This document shows, piece after piece, positions 55,322 through 62,939 of a DNA stretch of 64,000 nucleotides. The notes beneath the pieces are model-generated. The model saw only the letters and a list, made by a program, of their open reading frames with translations. It was not told the origin of the DNA and ran no database searches. The stretch spans positions 62,001 through 126,000 of the forward strand of contig JAFEEF010000036.1 of the NCBI GenBank assembly GCA_018241265.1. The letters run 5' to 3'. Numbering within the stretch: position 1 is the first letter of the stretch; each line of letters opens with the position of its first letter. Source of the DNA: Pseudomonadota bacterium (lineage in GTDB: Bacteria > Pseudomonadota > Gammaproteobacteria > Burkholderiales > Burkholderiaceae_C). A program made the translations under genes and the position numbers.

Positions 55322-56671
55322 ATGTACACGCGCTTCATATCCTCCGTCGTCTTTCCGCTGCACGAGCGGCTGAAGGGCCATGCGAGCGTCGCGCGGCGAC
55401 GCGAGCTCGAGGCGACGCAATGGTGGCCGGCGGCGCGCATCGCCGCGCAGACCGATGCGCGCCTCGGCTCCTTCGTGCGCCGCGCCGCCGCGCAGGTGCC
55501 GTACTACCGCGACCTGTTCGCGGCCCAGCGCATCGATCCGCGCTCGATCCGCAGCGTCGCCGACCTCGCCCAGCTGCCGTTCCTGACCAAGGCCGCGATC
55601 CGCGCGAACACCGAAGCGCTGAAGCGCCTGGGCGCCGGACCGCTGACGCGCTACAACACCGGCGGCTCGTCGGGCGAGCCGCTGGTCTTCTACTTCGGCA
55701 AGGACCGCGTGAGCCACGACGTCGCCGCGAAGTGGCGCGCGACGCGTTGGTGGGGCGTCGACATCGGCGATCCCGAGGCGGTGGTCTGGGGCTCGCCGAT
55801 CGAGCTCGGCGCGCAGGACTATGTCCGCCGGGTGCGCGACAAGCTGATGCGCACCGAACTGCTGCCGGCGTTCGAGATGTCGGAACGCAAGCTCGACGGC
55901 TTCATCGCGCACCTGCAGCGCCAGCGGCCGAAGATGCTGTTCGGCTATCCGTCGGCGTTGACCCACATCGCGCGCCATGCCGCGCAGCGCGGCGTCGCGC
56001 TGAGCGACATCGGCATCAAGGTCGCGTTCGTCACGTCGGAGCGCCTCTACGACGAGCAGCGCGAGACGATCTCGCGCGCCTTCGGCTGCAAGGTCGCCAA
56101 CGGCTACGGCGGCCGCGACGCCGGCTTCATCGCCCACGAATGCCCGGCCGGCGGCATGCACCTGTCGGCCGAGGACATCGTCGTCGAGCTGGTCGATGCC
56201 GACGGCCGCCGCGTGCCCGACGGCGTGCCGGGCGAGATCGTCGTGACGCACCTCGCGACGCGCGACTTCCCGTTCATCCGCTACCGCACCGGCGACGTCG
56301 CGGTGCGCGACGACCGCACCTGCCCGTGCGGCCGCGGCCTGCCGCTGCTGCGCGAGATCCAGGGGCGCACGACCGACTTCGTCGTCGCCGCGGACGGCAC
56401 CGTGATGCACGGCTTGGCGCTGATCTACCTGATCCGCGACCTGCCCGGCGTGCGCTCGTTCAAGGTGGTGCAGGAAAGCCGCCAGCGCACGACCGCGCTG
56501 ATGGTCGTCGACGACAGCTTCGACCGCGCCCAGTCGAGCACGATCGAGGCCGGCTTCAAGCGCCGCCTGGGGGCATCGGTCGACGTGAACGTCGAATTCG
56601 TGGACGATATTCCGGCCGAGAAGTCGGGCAAGTTCCGCTACGTGGTTAGCCACGTCGCGGCCATGCCCTGA
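55322..56671 (+). CDS. CapK/PaaK-like AMP-forming ligase
   Basis: A 449-residue adenylate-forming enzyme of the phenylacetate-CoA ligase/CapK group. The ATP loop is NTGGSSGEPLVF near residue 115. Further motifs are GYGGRDAGFIAHECPAG, the hinge FIRYRTGDVA, and a Cys-containing CPCGRGLPL. Members in capsule loci activate acyl or amino-acid groups for polymer decoration; the substrate here is unknown. A GAGAGGCTGAG element precedes the gene and recurs after its stop codon. Confidence 0.86.
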   Translation: MYTRFISSVVFPLHERLKGHASVARRRELEATQWWPAARIAAQTDARLGSFVRRAAAQVPYYRDLFAAQRIDPRSIRSVADLAQLPFLTKAAIRANTEALKRLGAGPLTRYNTGGSSGEPLVFYFGKDRVSHDVAAKWRATRWWGVDIGDPEAVVWGSPIELGAQDYVRRVRDKLMRTELLPAFEMSERKLDGFIAHLQRQRPKMLFGYPSALTHIARHAAQRGVALSDIGIKVAFVTSERLYDEQRETISRAFGCKVANGYGGRDAGFIAHECPAGGMHLSAEDIVVELVDADGRRVPDGVPGEIVVTHLATRDFPFIRYRTGDVAVRDDRTCPCGRGLPLLREIQGRTTDFVVAADGTVMHGLALIYLIRDLPGVRSFKVVQESRQRTTALMVVDDSFDRAQSSTIEAGFKRRLGASVDVNVEFVDDIPAEKSGKFRYVVSHVAAMP

Positions 56672-56673
56672 GA

Positions 56674-56828
56674 GGCTGAGAGGCCATCCGACATGCCCGC
56701 TCCGACCCCGCAAACGACCCCGCTCTGCGTTGCAAATGCTCGCCATAGCCCGAGCTATGGCTGCGCTTTGCGCCTTGATTGGGGCCGTTTGCGGGGCCGT
56801 CTCGGCCACGCCGGATGGCCCCTCAGCC
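56674..56828. repeat. 155-bp imperfect palindrome between ligase genes
   Basis: Two arms of about 75 bases, starting GGCTGAGAGGCCATCCG and ending CCATAGC, are roughly 75 percent identical as inverted repeats around the 4-base centre CCGA (56750-56753). The inner stem GCCATAGC/GCTATGGC is perfect. Second copies of GCAAA, CCCCGCAAACG and GGCCATCCG pair along the arms. The element fills almost the entire gap and ends 20 bases before the next start codon. It looks like a dispersed palindromic or MITE-like element and would form a strong RNA stem. No transposase is present. Confidence 0.8.
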
Positions 56829-56848
56829 TCTAACGGCCAGCCTCCGCG

Positions 56849-58168
56849 ATGCGCGACATCATCGTCCTCACCCTCGTCTTCCTCGGCTCGGCCGCGGCGA
56901 TCCGCCGGCCGTGGGTCGGCGTGATGCTGTGGACCTGGGTCAGCATCATGAACCCGCACCGCATGGCCTGGGGCATCGCCTACGGCGCGCCGGTGGCGGC
57001 CTGCGCGGCGATCTCGACCCTGGTCGGCATGCTCGTCACCAAGGACCGGCGCGAGTGGCCGTTCAAGGGCAGCCCGGTCGTCGTGCTCGCGGTGTTCATG
57101 CTCTGGATCACGCTGTCGTGGCTGAACGGCCTGGGCGTCAAGGACGACTACGAGCAGTGGGACAAGGTCATGAAGATCGACTTCATGATCCTCGTCGGCC
57201 TGTCGCTGTTGCACAGCAAGAAGCAGATCTATGCGCTCGCGTGGGTGGCGATCGGATCGATGGGGATACTCGGCCTGAAAGGCGGCATCTTCACGATCGC
57301 CGGCGGCGGCACGCAGCGCGTCTGGGGCCCGCCCGGCTCGTTCATCGAGGACAACAACGAGTTCGGCCTGGCGCTGACGATGACGATCCCGATGCTGCGC
57401 TTCCTGCAGATGCAGCTCCAGGGCTTCTGGAAGCGCCAGGGGCTGACGTTGACGATGCTGCTGTGCGCCGCCGCGGCGCTCGGCACGCAGTCGCGCGGCA
57501 CCCTGCTCGCGATATCGGCGATGGCGCTGGTGCTGTGGTGGCGCGGCCGCAACCGCCTCGTCGGCGGCATCATCATCTTCACCAGCGCACTCGCGCTCGT
57601 CGCCTTCATGCCGTCGACCTGGACGCAGCGCATGAACACGATCGAGACCTACCAGGACGACGGCTCGGCGCTCGGCCGGATCGGTGCCTGGTCGAACGCC
57701 TGGAATCTCGCGTTCCACTATCCGCTCGGCGTCGGCTTCAACGCGGCGCGCCAGGAGCTCTTCGACCGTTATTCGAGCATGCCCGAGGTGGGCGCGCGCG
57801 CCGCGCACAGCATCTACTTCCAGATCCTCGGGAACCACGGCTTCATCGGCCTCGGACTCTTCCTGCTGCTGTGGCTCTTGACCTGGACCACCGCCGGCTG
57901 GCTGCGCACGCGCGGCGGCCGAATACCGCAGACCAAGTGGTGCGCCGACCTCGGATCGATGATCCAGGTGTCGCTGGTCGGCTATTTCATCGGCGGCGCG
58001 TTCCTGAGCCTGGCCTATTTCGACCTGCCCTACGACATGATGATGCTCGCGGTGCTGGCGCGCCGCTGGATGATCGAGAAGGCGTGGGAGAAGGAGCCGG
58101 TCTATCGGCCGGGCTGGCGCACGATCCCGGGCCTTGCGACACCCACGCCGGCGCCGGCGGACGGCTGA
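56849..58168 (+). CDS. XrtA-associated O-glycosylation ligase (Wzy/WaaL-like)
   Basis: A 439-residue membrane protein with about ten hydrophobic helices. It matches the putative O-glycosylation ligase family of exosortase A systems (TIGR03097): MNPHRMAWGIAYGAPVAA near the start, the large extracytoplasmic loop containing WGPPGSFIEDNNEFGLAL, and a Wzy_C-type domain with YPLGVGFNAARQELFDRYS. It may polymerise the repeat unit or attach the glycan to PEP-CTERM proteins. The palindromic element lies just upstream. Confidence 0.9.
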   Translation: MRDIIVLTLVFLGSAAAIRRPWVGVMLWTWVSIMNPHRMAWGIAYGAPVAACAAISTLVGMLVTKDRREWPFKGSPVVVLAVFMLWITLSWLNGLGVKDDYEQWDKVMKIDFMILVGLSLLHSKKQIYALAWVAIGSMGILGLKGGIFTIAGGGTQRVWGPPGSFIEDNNEFGLALTMTIPMLRFLQMQLQGFWKRQGLTLTMLLCAAAALGTQSRGTLLAISAMALVLWWRGRNRLVGGIIIFTSALALVAFMPSTWTQRMNTIETYQDDGSALGRIGAWSNAWNLAFHYPLGVGFNAARQELFDRYSSMPEVGARAAHSIYFQILGNHGFIGLGLFLLLWLLTWTTAGWLRTRGGRIPQTKWCADLGSMIQVSLVGYFIGGAFLSLAYFDLPYDMMMLAVLARRWMIEKAWEKEPVYRPGWRTIPGLATPTPAPADG

Positions 58169-58176
58169 CCACGACG

Positions 58177-59199
58177 ATGCTGAAGAGCCTCTTGACCCTC
58201 GCATCGCCCGGCCGCGCTTCCGGGCGGTTGTCCATCATCGACCTGCACCGCGTCGTGCCCGGGCCCGATCCGCTGTTCCTCGAAGCGATGGACGTCGCGC
58301 GCTTCGAGGCGCTGTGCCGCTGGCTGGCCGGGCTGTTCAACGTGCTGCCGCTCGACGAAGCGGCCGCGCGGCTGAAGGCCGGCACCTTGCCGCCGCGCGC
58401 GCTCGCGATCACCTTCGACGACGGCTATGCCGACAACCACGACGTCGCGCTGCCCATCCTGCAGCGCCACGGCCTGACCGCGACCTTCTTCATCTCGACC
58501 GGGTTCATCGACGGCGGCCGGATGTGGAACGACGGCATCATCGAGACGTTCCGCCTCTGCCCGGCCGACCGGCTCGACCTGCGCGACCTGCTCGACGACC
58601 CGGCCGCCGACTACACGCTGCACACCGCGCGCGAGCGCCGCACCTGGCTCGACGTGACGATAGGCAAGGTGAAGTACCGGCCGATCGCCGAACGGCTGGC
58701 GCTCGTGCAGCGCATCGCCGAACGCGCCCGCGTGCGGCTGCCCGACGACCTGATGATGACGCGCGCGCAGGTCGTCGCGCTGCGGCGAGCCGGCATGACG
58801 ATAGGCGCGCACACGATGTCGCATCCGATCCTCGCGACCTTGAGCCGCGACGAGGCGAGCGCCGAGATCGACGGCAGCCGGCGCTGGCTCGAAGCGCTGC
58901 TCGACGAGCGCATCGGCCTGTTCGCCTATCCGAACGGCAAGCCGGGCGAGGACTACCACGACGAGACCGTCACGATCGTCAAGAGCCTGGGCTTCGATGC
59001 GGCCGTCTCGACCGATTGGGCCGCGGCGCACCGCTCGACCGATCCGCACCAGTTGCCGCGCTTCACGCCGTGGGACCGCACGCGCGCACGCTTTTGCGTG
59101 CGCATGGCGCGCAACCTGTGGCGCTCGCGCGCGCATGCGGCAGCGCGGACGACGCCCGCGCGCTATGCCCAGCCGCGCTCGGCATCCAACGAACACTGA
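58177..59199 (+). CDS. Polysaccharide deacetylase (NodB family)
   Basis: A 340-residue deacetylase. Motif 1 is ITFDDGYADNH (Asp81-82), motif 2 GAHTMSHPIL supplies the His pair, and a late FAYPNGKPGEDYHDE is typical. An N-terminal LSIIDLHRVVPGPDPLF is shared with exopolysaccharide-locus members. There is no signal peptide, suggesting action on lipid-linked precursors in the cytoplasm. It is one of four NodB-like domains in the locus. Confidence 0.9.
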   Translation: MLKSLLTLASPGRASGRLSIIDLHRVVPGPDPLFLEAMDVARFEALCRWLAGLFNVLPLDEAAARLKAGTLPPRALAITFDDGYADNHDVALPILQRHGLTATFFISTGFIDGGRMWNDGIIETFRLCPADRLDLRDLLDDPAADYTLHTARERRTWLDVTIGKVKYRPIAERLALVQRIAERARVRLPDDLMMTRAQVVALRRAGMTIGAHTMSHPILATLSRDEASAEIDGSRRWLEALLDERIGLFAYPNGKPGEDYHDETVTIVKSLGFDAAVSTDWAAAHRSTDPHQLPRFTPWDRTRARFCVRMARNLWRSRAHAAARTTPARYAQPRSASNEH

Positions 59200-59222
59200 C
59201 GAAACCACGACCGGGGGAAACC

Positions 59223-60137
59223 ATGGACACCACGCAACCGTCGCAAAGCAAGCCGTCCGACGCCTGGCCGGTGATGGTGCTCGCCTACAACGAGGAAGAA
59301 GGCATCGCCGCCGCGCTCGACAGCATCTTCGCGAGCGAGCCCGGCCAGAAGTTCGAGGTCTACGTGATGGCCAACGGCTGCACCGACCGCACCGAGGACA
59401 TCGTGCGCGCCTACGGCAAGCAGCGCCCCGAGGTGCACCTCGTGTCGATCAAGCTCGGCGACAAGTGCAACGCCTGGAACGTCTTCATCCAGGAGACGGT
59501 GCCGACGTTCTGCCCGGGGCGTGACGTGTATTTCTTCACCTGCGGCGACGTGACGATCGTCCCCGGGTCATTGAGCGCGCTGGCCCGCGCGTTGCGCGAG
59601 GATCCCTATCCGCACGCCGCGTCGGCGCCGCCCGGCTCGGGCCGCAATGTCGAGCGTGATCGCCAAGGCCTCATCGAAGACCATGCGATCGTCGCCGGTC
59701 TCTACGCGCTGCGCGGCAGCTTCGTCGCGCGGCTGAAAGCCCTCGGCGTGCGCATCCCCTTGAACTTCGAAGGCGACGATGCGCTCATCGGCACGCTGGT
59801 GAAGTGGGACCTCGCGCCGTCGCCGCGCGAGATGGATGCGCTGCGCGTCAAGCCGGTCGAGGATTCGGCGTGGATCTTCGACTCGCTGTCGCTGCTGCGC
59901 TGGGACGACTGGCGCTTCTACTGGAAGCGCGCGGTCCGCTATGCGCGGCGCTACTACGAGTTCAAGCTGCTCGGCCCCGAGCTCAAGTCCAAGGGCCTCG
60001 CCGGGCTGCCGCGCGACATTCAGGATCTGTACCCGGGCGCGAAGATGCTGGCACTGCGCTGGCAGGGCATCTACACGATCACGAACTGGATCGCGCTGCG
60101 GCGCATGCGCCGGATCGGCGAAGCGCGCCGGGCTTGA
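59223..60137 (+). CDS. Glycosyltransferase family 2
   Basis: A 304-residue GT-A enzyme. It has VMVLAYNEEEGIAAALDSI near the start and YVMANGCTDRTEDIV, both standard GT2 nucleotide-sugar motifs. The DxD-like position reads TCGDVTIVPG. FEGDDALIGTLVKWDLAPSP further on is an unusual acidic region. No membrane helix is obvious. GGGGGAA precedes ATG 59223. It overlaps the next glycosyltransferase gene by one base (TGATG). Confidence 0.88.
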   Translation: MDTTQPSQSKPSDAWPVMVLAYNEEEGIAAALDSIFASEPGQKFEVYVMANGCTDRTEDIVRAYGKQRPEVHLVSIKLGDKCNAWNVFIQETVPTFCPGRDVYFFTCGDVTIVPGSLSALARALREDPYPHAASAPPGSGRNVERDRQGLIEDHAIVAGLYALRGSFVARLKALGVRIPLNFEGDDALIGTLVKWDLAPSPREMDALRVKPVEDSAWIFDSLSLLRWDDWRFYWKRAVRYARRYYEFKLLGPELKSKGLAGLPRDIQDLYPGAKMLALRWQGIYTITNWIALRRMRRIGEARRA

Positions 60138-61195
60138 TGAACCGCGTCGAGGCGGTCGAGATGGCCACGTCCGCGGCGTCGCCGTCGAAGACCTACGTCG
60201 TCATCCTGAACTGGAACGGCTGGCGCGACACGATCGAATGCCTCGAGTCGGTGTTTCGGCTGCAGGGCGAACCATACGTCGCCGTGGTGTGCGACAACGC
60301 CTCGAGCGACGGCTCGATGGAGCACGTCGAACGCTGGGCACGCGGCGAGGTCGCCGCCGCGCAAGCACCGTTCATCGACGCCAAGCCCACATCCAAGCCG
60401 TTGCGGTATGCGCGCTACACGCGCGCCGAAGCCGAAGCCGGTCCGGCCGACGACGCGCCGCTGGTGTTGATCGACACCGGCGCGAACCTCGGCTTTGCCG
60501 GCGGCTGCAACGTGGGGATGCGCTACGCGATGACGCGGCCCGACTGCGGCCACGTCTGGCTCCTCAACAGCGACAGCGTGGCCGACCCGCAAGCATTGTC
60601 GGCCTTGGTGGCGCTCTGCGGCAGCCGTCCGCGCGTCGGCATCTGCGGCAGCCAGGTGCGCTACTACGACGCACCGGAGGTCGTGCAGACCTTCGGCGGC
60701 GTGCTCGACCAGCGCTTCTGCACCACGCACAGCCTGCACTGCGGCAGCCCGGCCTCGAACGTGCAGGCCGAGCCGGACCATATCGACTACGTGCCGGGTG
60801 CATCGATGTTCGTGACCCGGGCGTTGCTCGATTCGATAGGTCTGATGGCCGAAGACTATTTTCTCTACTTCGAGGAAATCGATTGGGCCGAACGGTGTAA
60901 ATCGAAGTTCGACTTGGCGGTGTGCGTCACAAGTCTGGTCTACCATCGCGGCGCGGCGAGCATAGGCTCGCCGAGCGAACGAGGAGAACGCGGTGCGCGC
61001 TCGGAATACTTTCTGCTCAGGGGACGTCTGCTGTTCGCGCGCAAGTTCTATCCGCAACGTCTGCTCACGGTGTACGCCGGCATGATGGCCTCGCTGCTCA
61101 ACCGCGTGCGGCGACGCCAGTGGACGCGGGCCCGCATCGCGCTGTGCGTCCTTGTCGGCCGGCGGCCTGCGATCGTCGGGCGCACCGGCGCCTGA
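60137..61195 (+). CDS. Glycosyltransferase family 2 (rhamnosyltransferase-like)
   Basis: A 352-residue GT2 enzyme. VVILNWNGWRDTIECLESV and CDNASSDGSMEHVERW form the donor-binding start. ANLGFAGGCNVGMRYA and VWLLNSDSVADPQAL with the metal-binding DSD follow, and VPGASMFVTRALLD then EDYFLYFEEIDWAERC are the acceptor-side signature. These motifs match the WcaA/RfbF-like rhamnosyltransferase group, but the sugar is not certain. The C-terminus is basic, without a clear membrane anchor. Confidence 0.9.
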   Translation: MNRVEAVEMATSAASPSKTYVVILNWNGWRDTIECLESVFRLQGEPYVAVVCDNASSDGSMEHVERWARGEVAAAQAPFIDAKPTSKPLRYARYTRAEAEAGPADDAPLVLIDTGANLGFAGGCNVGMRYAMTRPDCGHVWLLNSDSVADPQALSALVALCGSRPRVGICGSQVRYYDAPEVVQTFGGVLDQRFCTTHSLHCGSPASNVQAEPDHIDYVPGASMFVTRALLDSIGLMAEDYFLYFEEIDWAERCKSKFDLAVCVTSLVYHRGAASIGSPSERGERGARSEYFLLRGRLLFARKFYPQRLLTVYAGMMASLLNRVRRRQWTRARIALCVLVGRRPAIVGRTGA

Positions 61196-61214
61196 AGTCC
61201 ACGCGGAGATCCCG

Positions 61215-61904
61215 GTGTCCGGACACGTTGCCGCCAATCCCCCTTTCTACGTCGAAAAGGACATCGACTACTTCGGGCAGACGCGCCACGACCTGATCGC
61301 GATGATCCCGGCCATGCCGGATGCAAGCGTGCTCGAGATCGGCTGCGGTCGCGGCCACACGCTGATCGCGCTGAAGCAGCGCGGACTCGCGCGCGAGGTC
61401 ACCGGCATCGAACTCGTCGCGCTGCCGCGCGCGAGCCGGGAATCGGCGCACATCGACCGCTACATCGTCGCCAACGTCGAGACCGACGAACTCGACCTCT
61501 GCGCAGAGACCTTCGACGTGATCGTCTGCGGCGACGTGCTGGAGCACCTCAACGACCCGTGGGCGGTGGTCGCGCGGTTGAAGGGCTGGCTGAAGCGCGG
61601 CGGCGTGCTGGTCGCGAGCGTGCCCAACGTGCGCGAGGCGCGCACGCTCTACAACCTGCTGTTGCGCGGCGACTTCGCCTACCGCGAATCCGGCGTGCTC
61701 GACCGCACCCATCTACGCTTCTTCTGCAAGCGCAACATCCTGTCGATGCTGCAGATCGGCGGCGGCACGATCGAACGCATCGCGACCGACATCGACACCA
61801 AGACGAACTGGCGCGCCTTGCTGAACCGCATCACGTTCGGGCTGCTCGAGGAGTTCCTCGTCACGCAGTACCTCGTCGTCGTGCGCAAGGCACCGGCCGG
61901 ATGA
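61215..61904 (+). CDS. Class I SAM-dependent methyltransferase
   Basis: A 229-residue methyltransferase. Motif I is ASVLEIGCGRGHTLIALKQRG, and motif IV is DVIVCGDVLEHLNDPWAVVARL. It resembles UbiG/Methyltransf_23 proteins common in sugar loci, so O-methylation of a polymer sugar is likely (inference). GTG 61215 is chosen because GGAG lies six bases upstream; a TTG at 61152 would overlap the preceding gene by 44 bases. It overlaps the next gene by four bases (ATGA). Confidence 0.88.
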   Translation: MSGHVAANPPFYVEKDIDYFGQTRHDLIAMIPAMPDASVLEIGCGRGHTLIALKQRGLAREVTGIELVALPRASRESAHIDRYIVANVETDELDLCAETFDVIVCGDVLEHLNDPWAVVARLKGWLKRGGVLVASVPNVREARTLYNLLLRGDFAYRESGVLDRTHLRFFCKRNILSMLQIGGGTIERIATDIDTKTNWRALLNRITFGLLEEFLVTQYLVVVRKAPAG

Positions 61905-62917
61905 GCGCATCCGCTGCCGCACGCGCGCGCACGCGCGTCTACCTGACGATAGACACGGAGTTCAGCATCGGCGGCGCCTTCGAGGCACCGGCCGAGCGCG
62001 AGCCCATCGGTGCGCAGAACGTGCTGTGCGACGTGCAAGGCCGCTCCGAGGGACTCGGCTTCATGCTCGATGCGTTCGCGGCGAGCGACCTGCGCGCCAC
62101 CTTCTTCGTCGAGGCGTTGCAGACCGCGTGGTTCGGCGACGAGCCGATGGGCGCGCTGGCGCGTCGCATCGCGGCCGCCGGCCACGACGTGCAGCTGCAC
62201 CTGCATCCGGTCTGGACCTGGTTCGACCGCGCCGACTGGCGCGAGCGCCTGAAGACCGAGACGCCCAACGACCGCATGCACGGCTGCTCGGTCGAGCAGC
62301 TCGTCGAGCGCATGCAGCGCGGCATGGCTGCGCTGCAGCGCTGGGGCATCGCCCGGCCGGTCGCCTTGCGCACCGGCAACCTGATGGTCGACCGCAACGT
62401 CTACAAGGCGATGGCCGAGGTCGGCCTGCGCGTCGCATCGAACGTCGCACGCGCGGTGTTCGAGCCGGCCGAGGAAGCGCTGCGCTTCAATGCCGGCGTG
62501 CACGCGATCGAAGGCATCATCGAGCTGCCGGTGCTGACCTATGCCGACCTGCGCCTGGGCGGCCGCACGCACCGCAAGGTGCTGACGATCACCGGCTCGT
62601 CGTTCGCGGAGACGCGTGCGCTGCTCGAGCGCGCGCATCGCGCCGGTGCGCCGGCGGTCGTGCTGCTGACGCACTGCCATGAGTTCGTCAAGGGCGACAT
62701 GCGCGGCGCGCTCGCCGCCAACCGCGTGAACCAGCGGCGGCTGACCGCGCTGTGCCGCTATCTGCGCGACGCCGACGATCGCTACGAGGTGACGACGATG
62801 GATCGCGTCGCAGGCGCGACGACGGCGGCGACGTCCGATGCGCTGCTCGGCGTGCCGGTCCATGCGGCGCTGTGGCGGATCGCGCAGAACAAGCTGAACG
62901 ATCTCAATGTGATCTGA
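61901..62917 (+). CDS. Polysaccharide deacetylase-like protein (WalW-like)
   Basis: A 338-residue NodB-fold relative. Its first motif is YLTIDTEFSIGGAF (Asp at about 18), DVQLHLHPVWTWF gives the His pair, and ALRTGNLMVDRNVYKAMAEVGL follows. A late LTHCHEFVKGDM may supply another catalytic His. The motifs deviate from classical deacetylases, so activity is uncertain. It is the last gene of the rightward run and converges on the SDR gene, with 22 bases between stops. Confidence 0.78.
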   Translation: MSASAAARARTRVYLTIDTEFSIGGAFEAPAEREPIGAQNVLCDVQGRSEGLGFMLDAFAASDLRATFFVEALQTAWFGDEPMGALARRIAAAGHDVQLHLHPVWTWFDRADWRERLKTETPNDRMHGCSVEQLVERMQRGMAALQRWGIARPVALRTGNLMVDRNVYKAMAEVGLRVASNVARAVFEPAEEALRFNAGVHAIEGIIELPVLTYADLRLGGRTHRKVLTITGSSFAETRALLERAHRAGAPAVVLLTHCHEFVKGDMRGALAANRVNQRRLTALCRYLRDADDRYEVTTMDRVAGATTAATSDALLGVPVHAALWRIAQNKLNDLNVI

Positions 62918-62939
62918 CGGTGACCGCCGGTCGCGCGGC

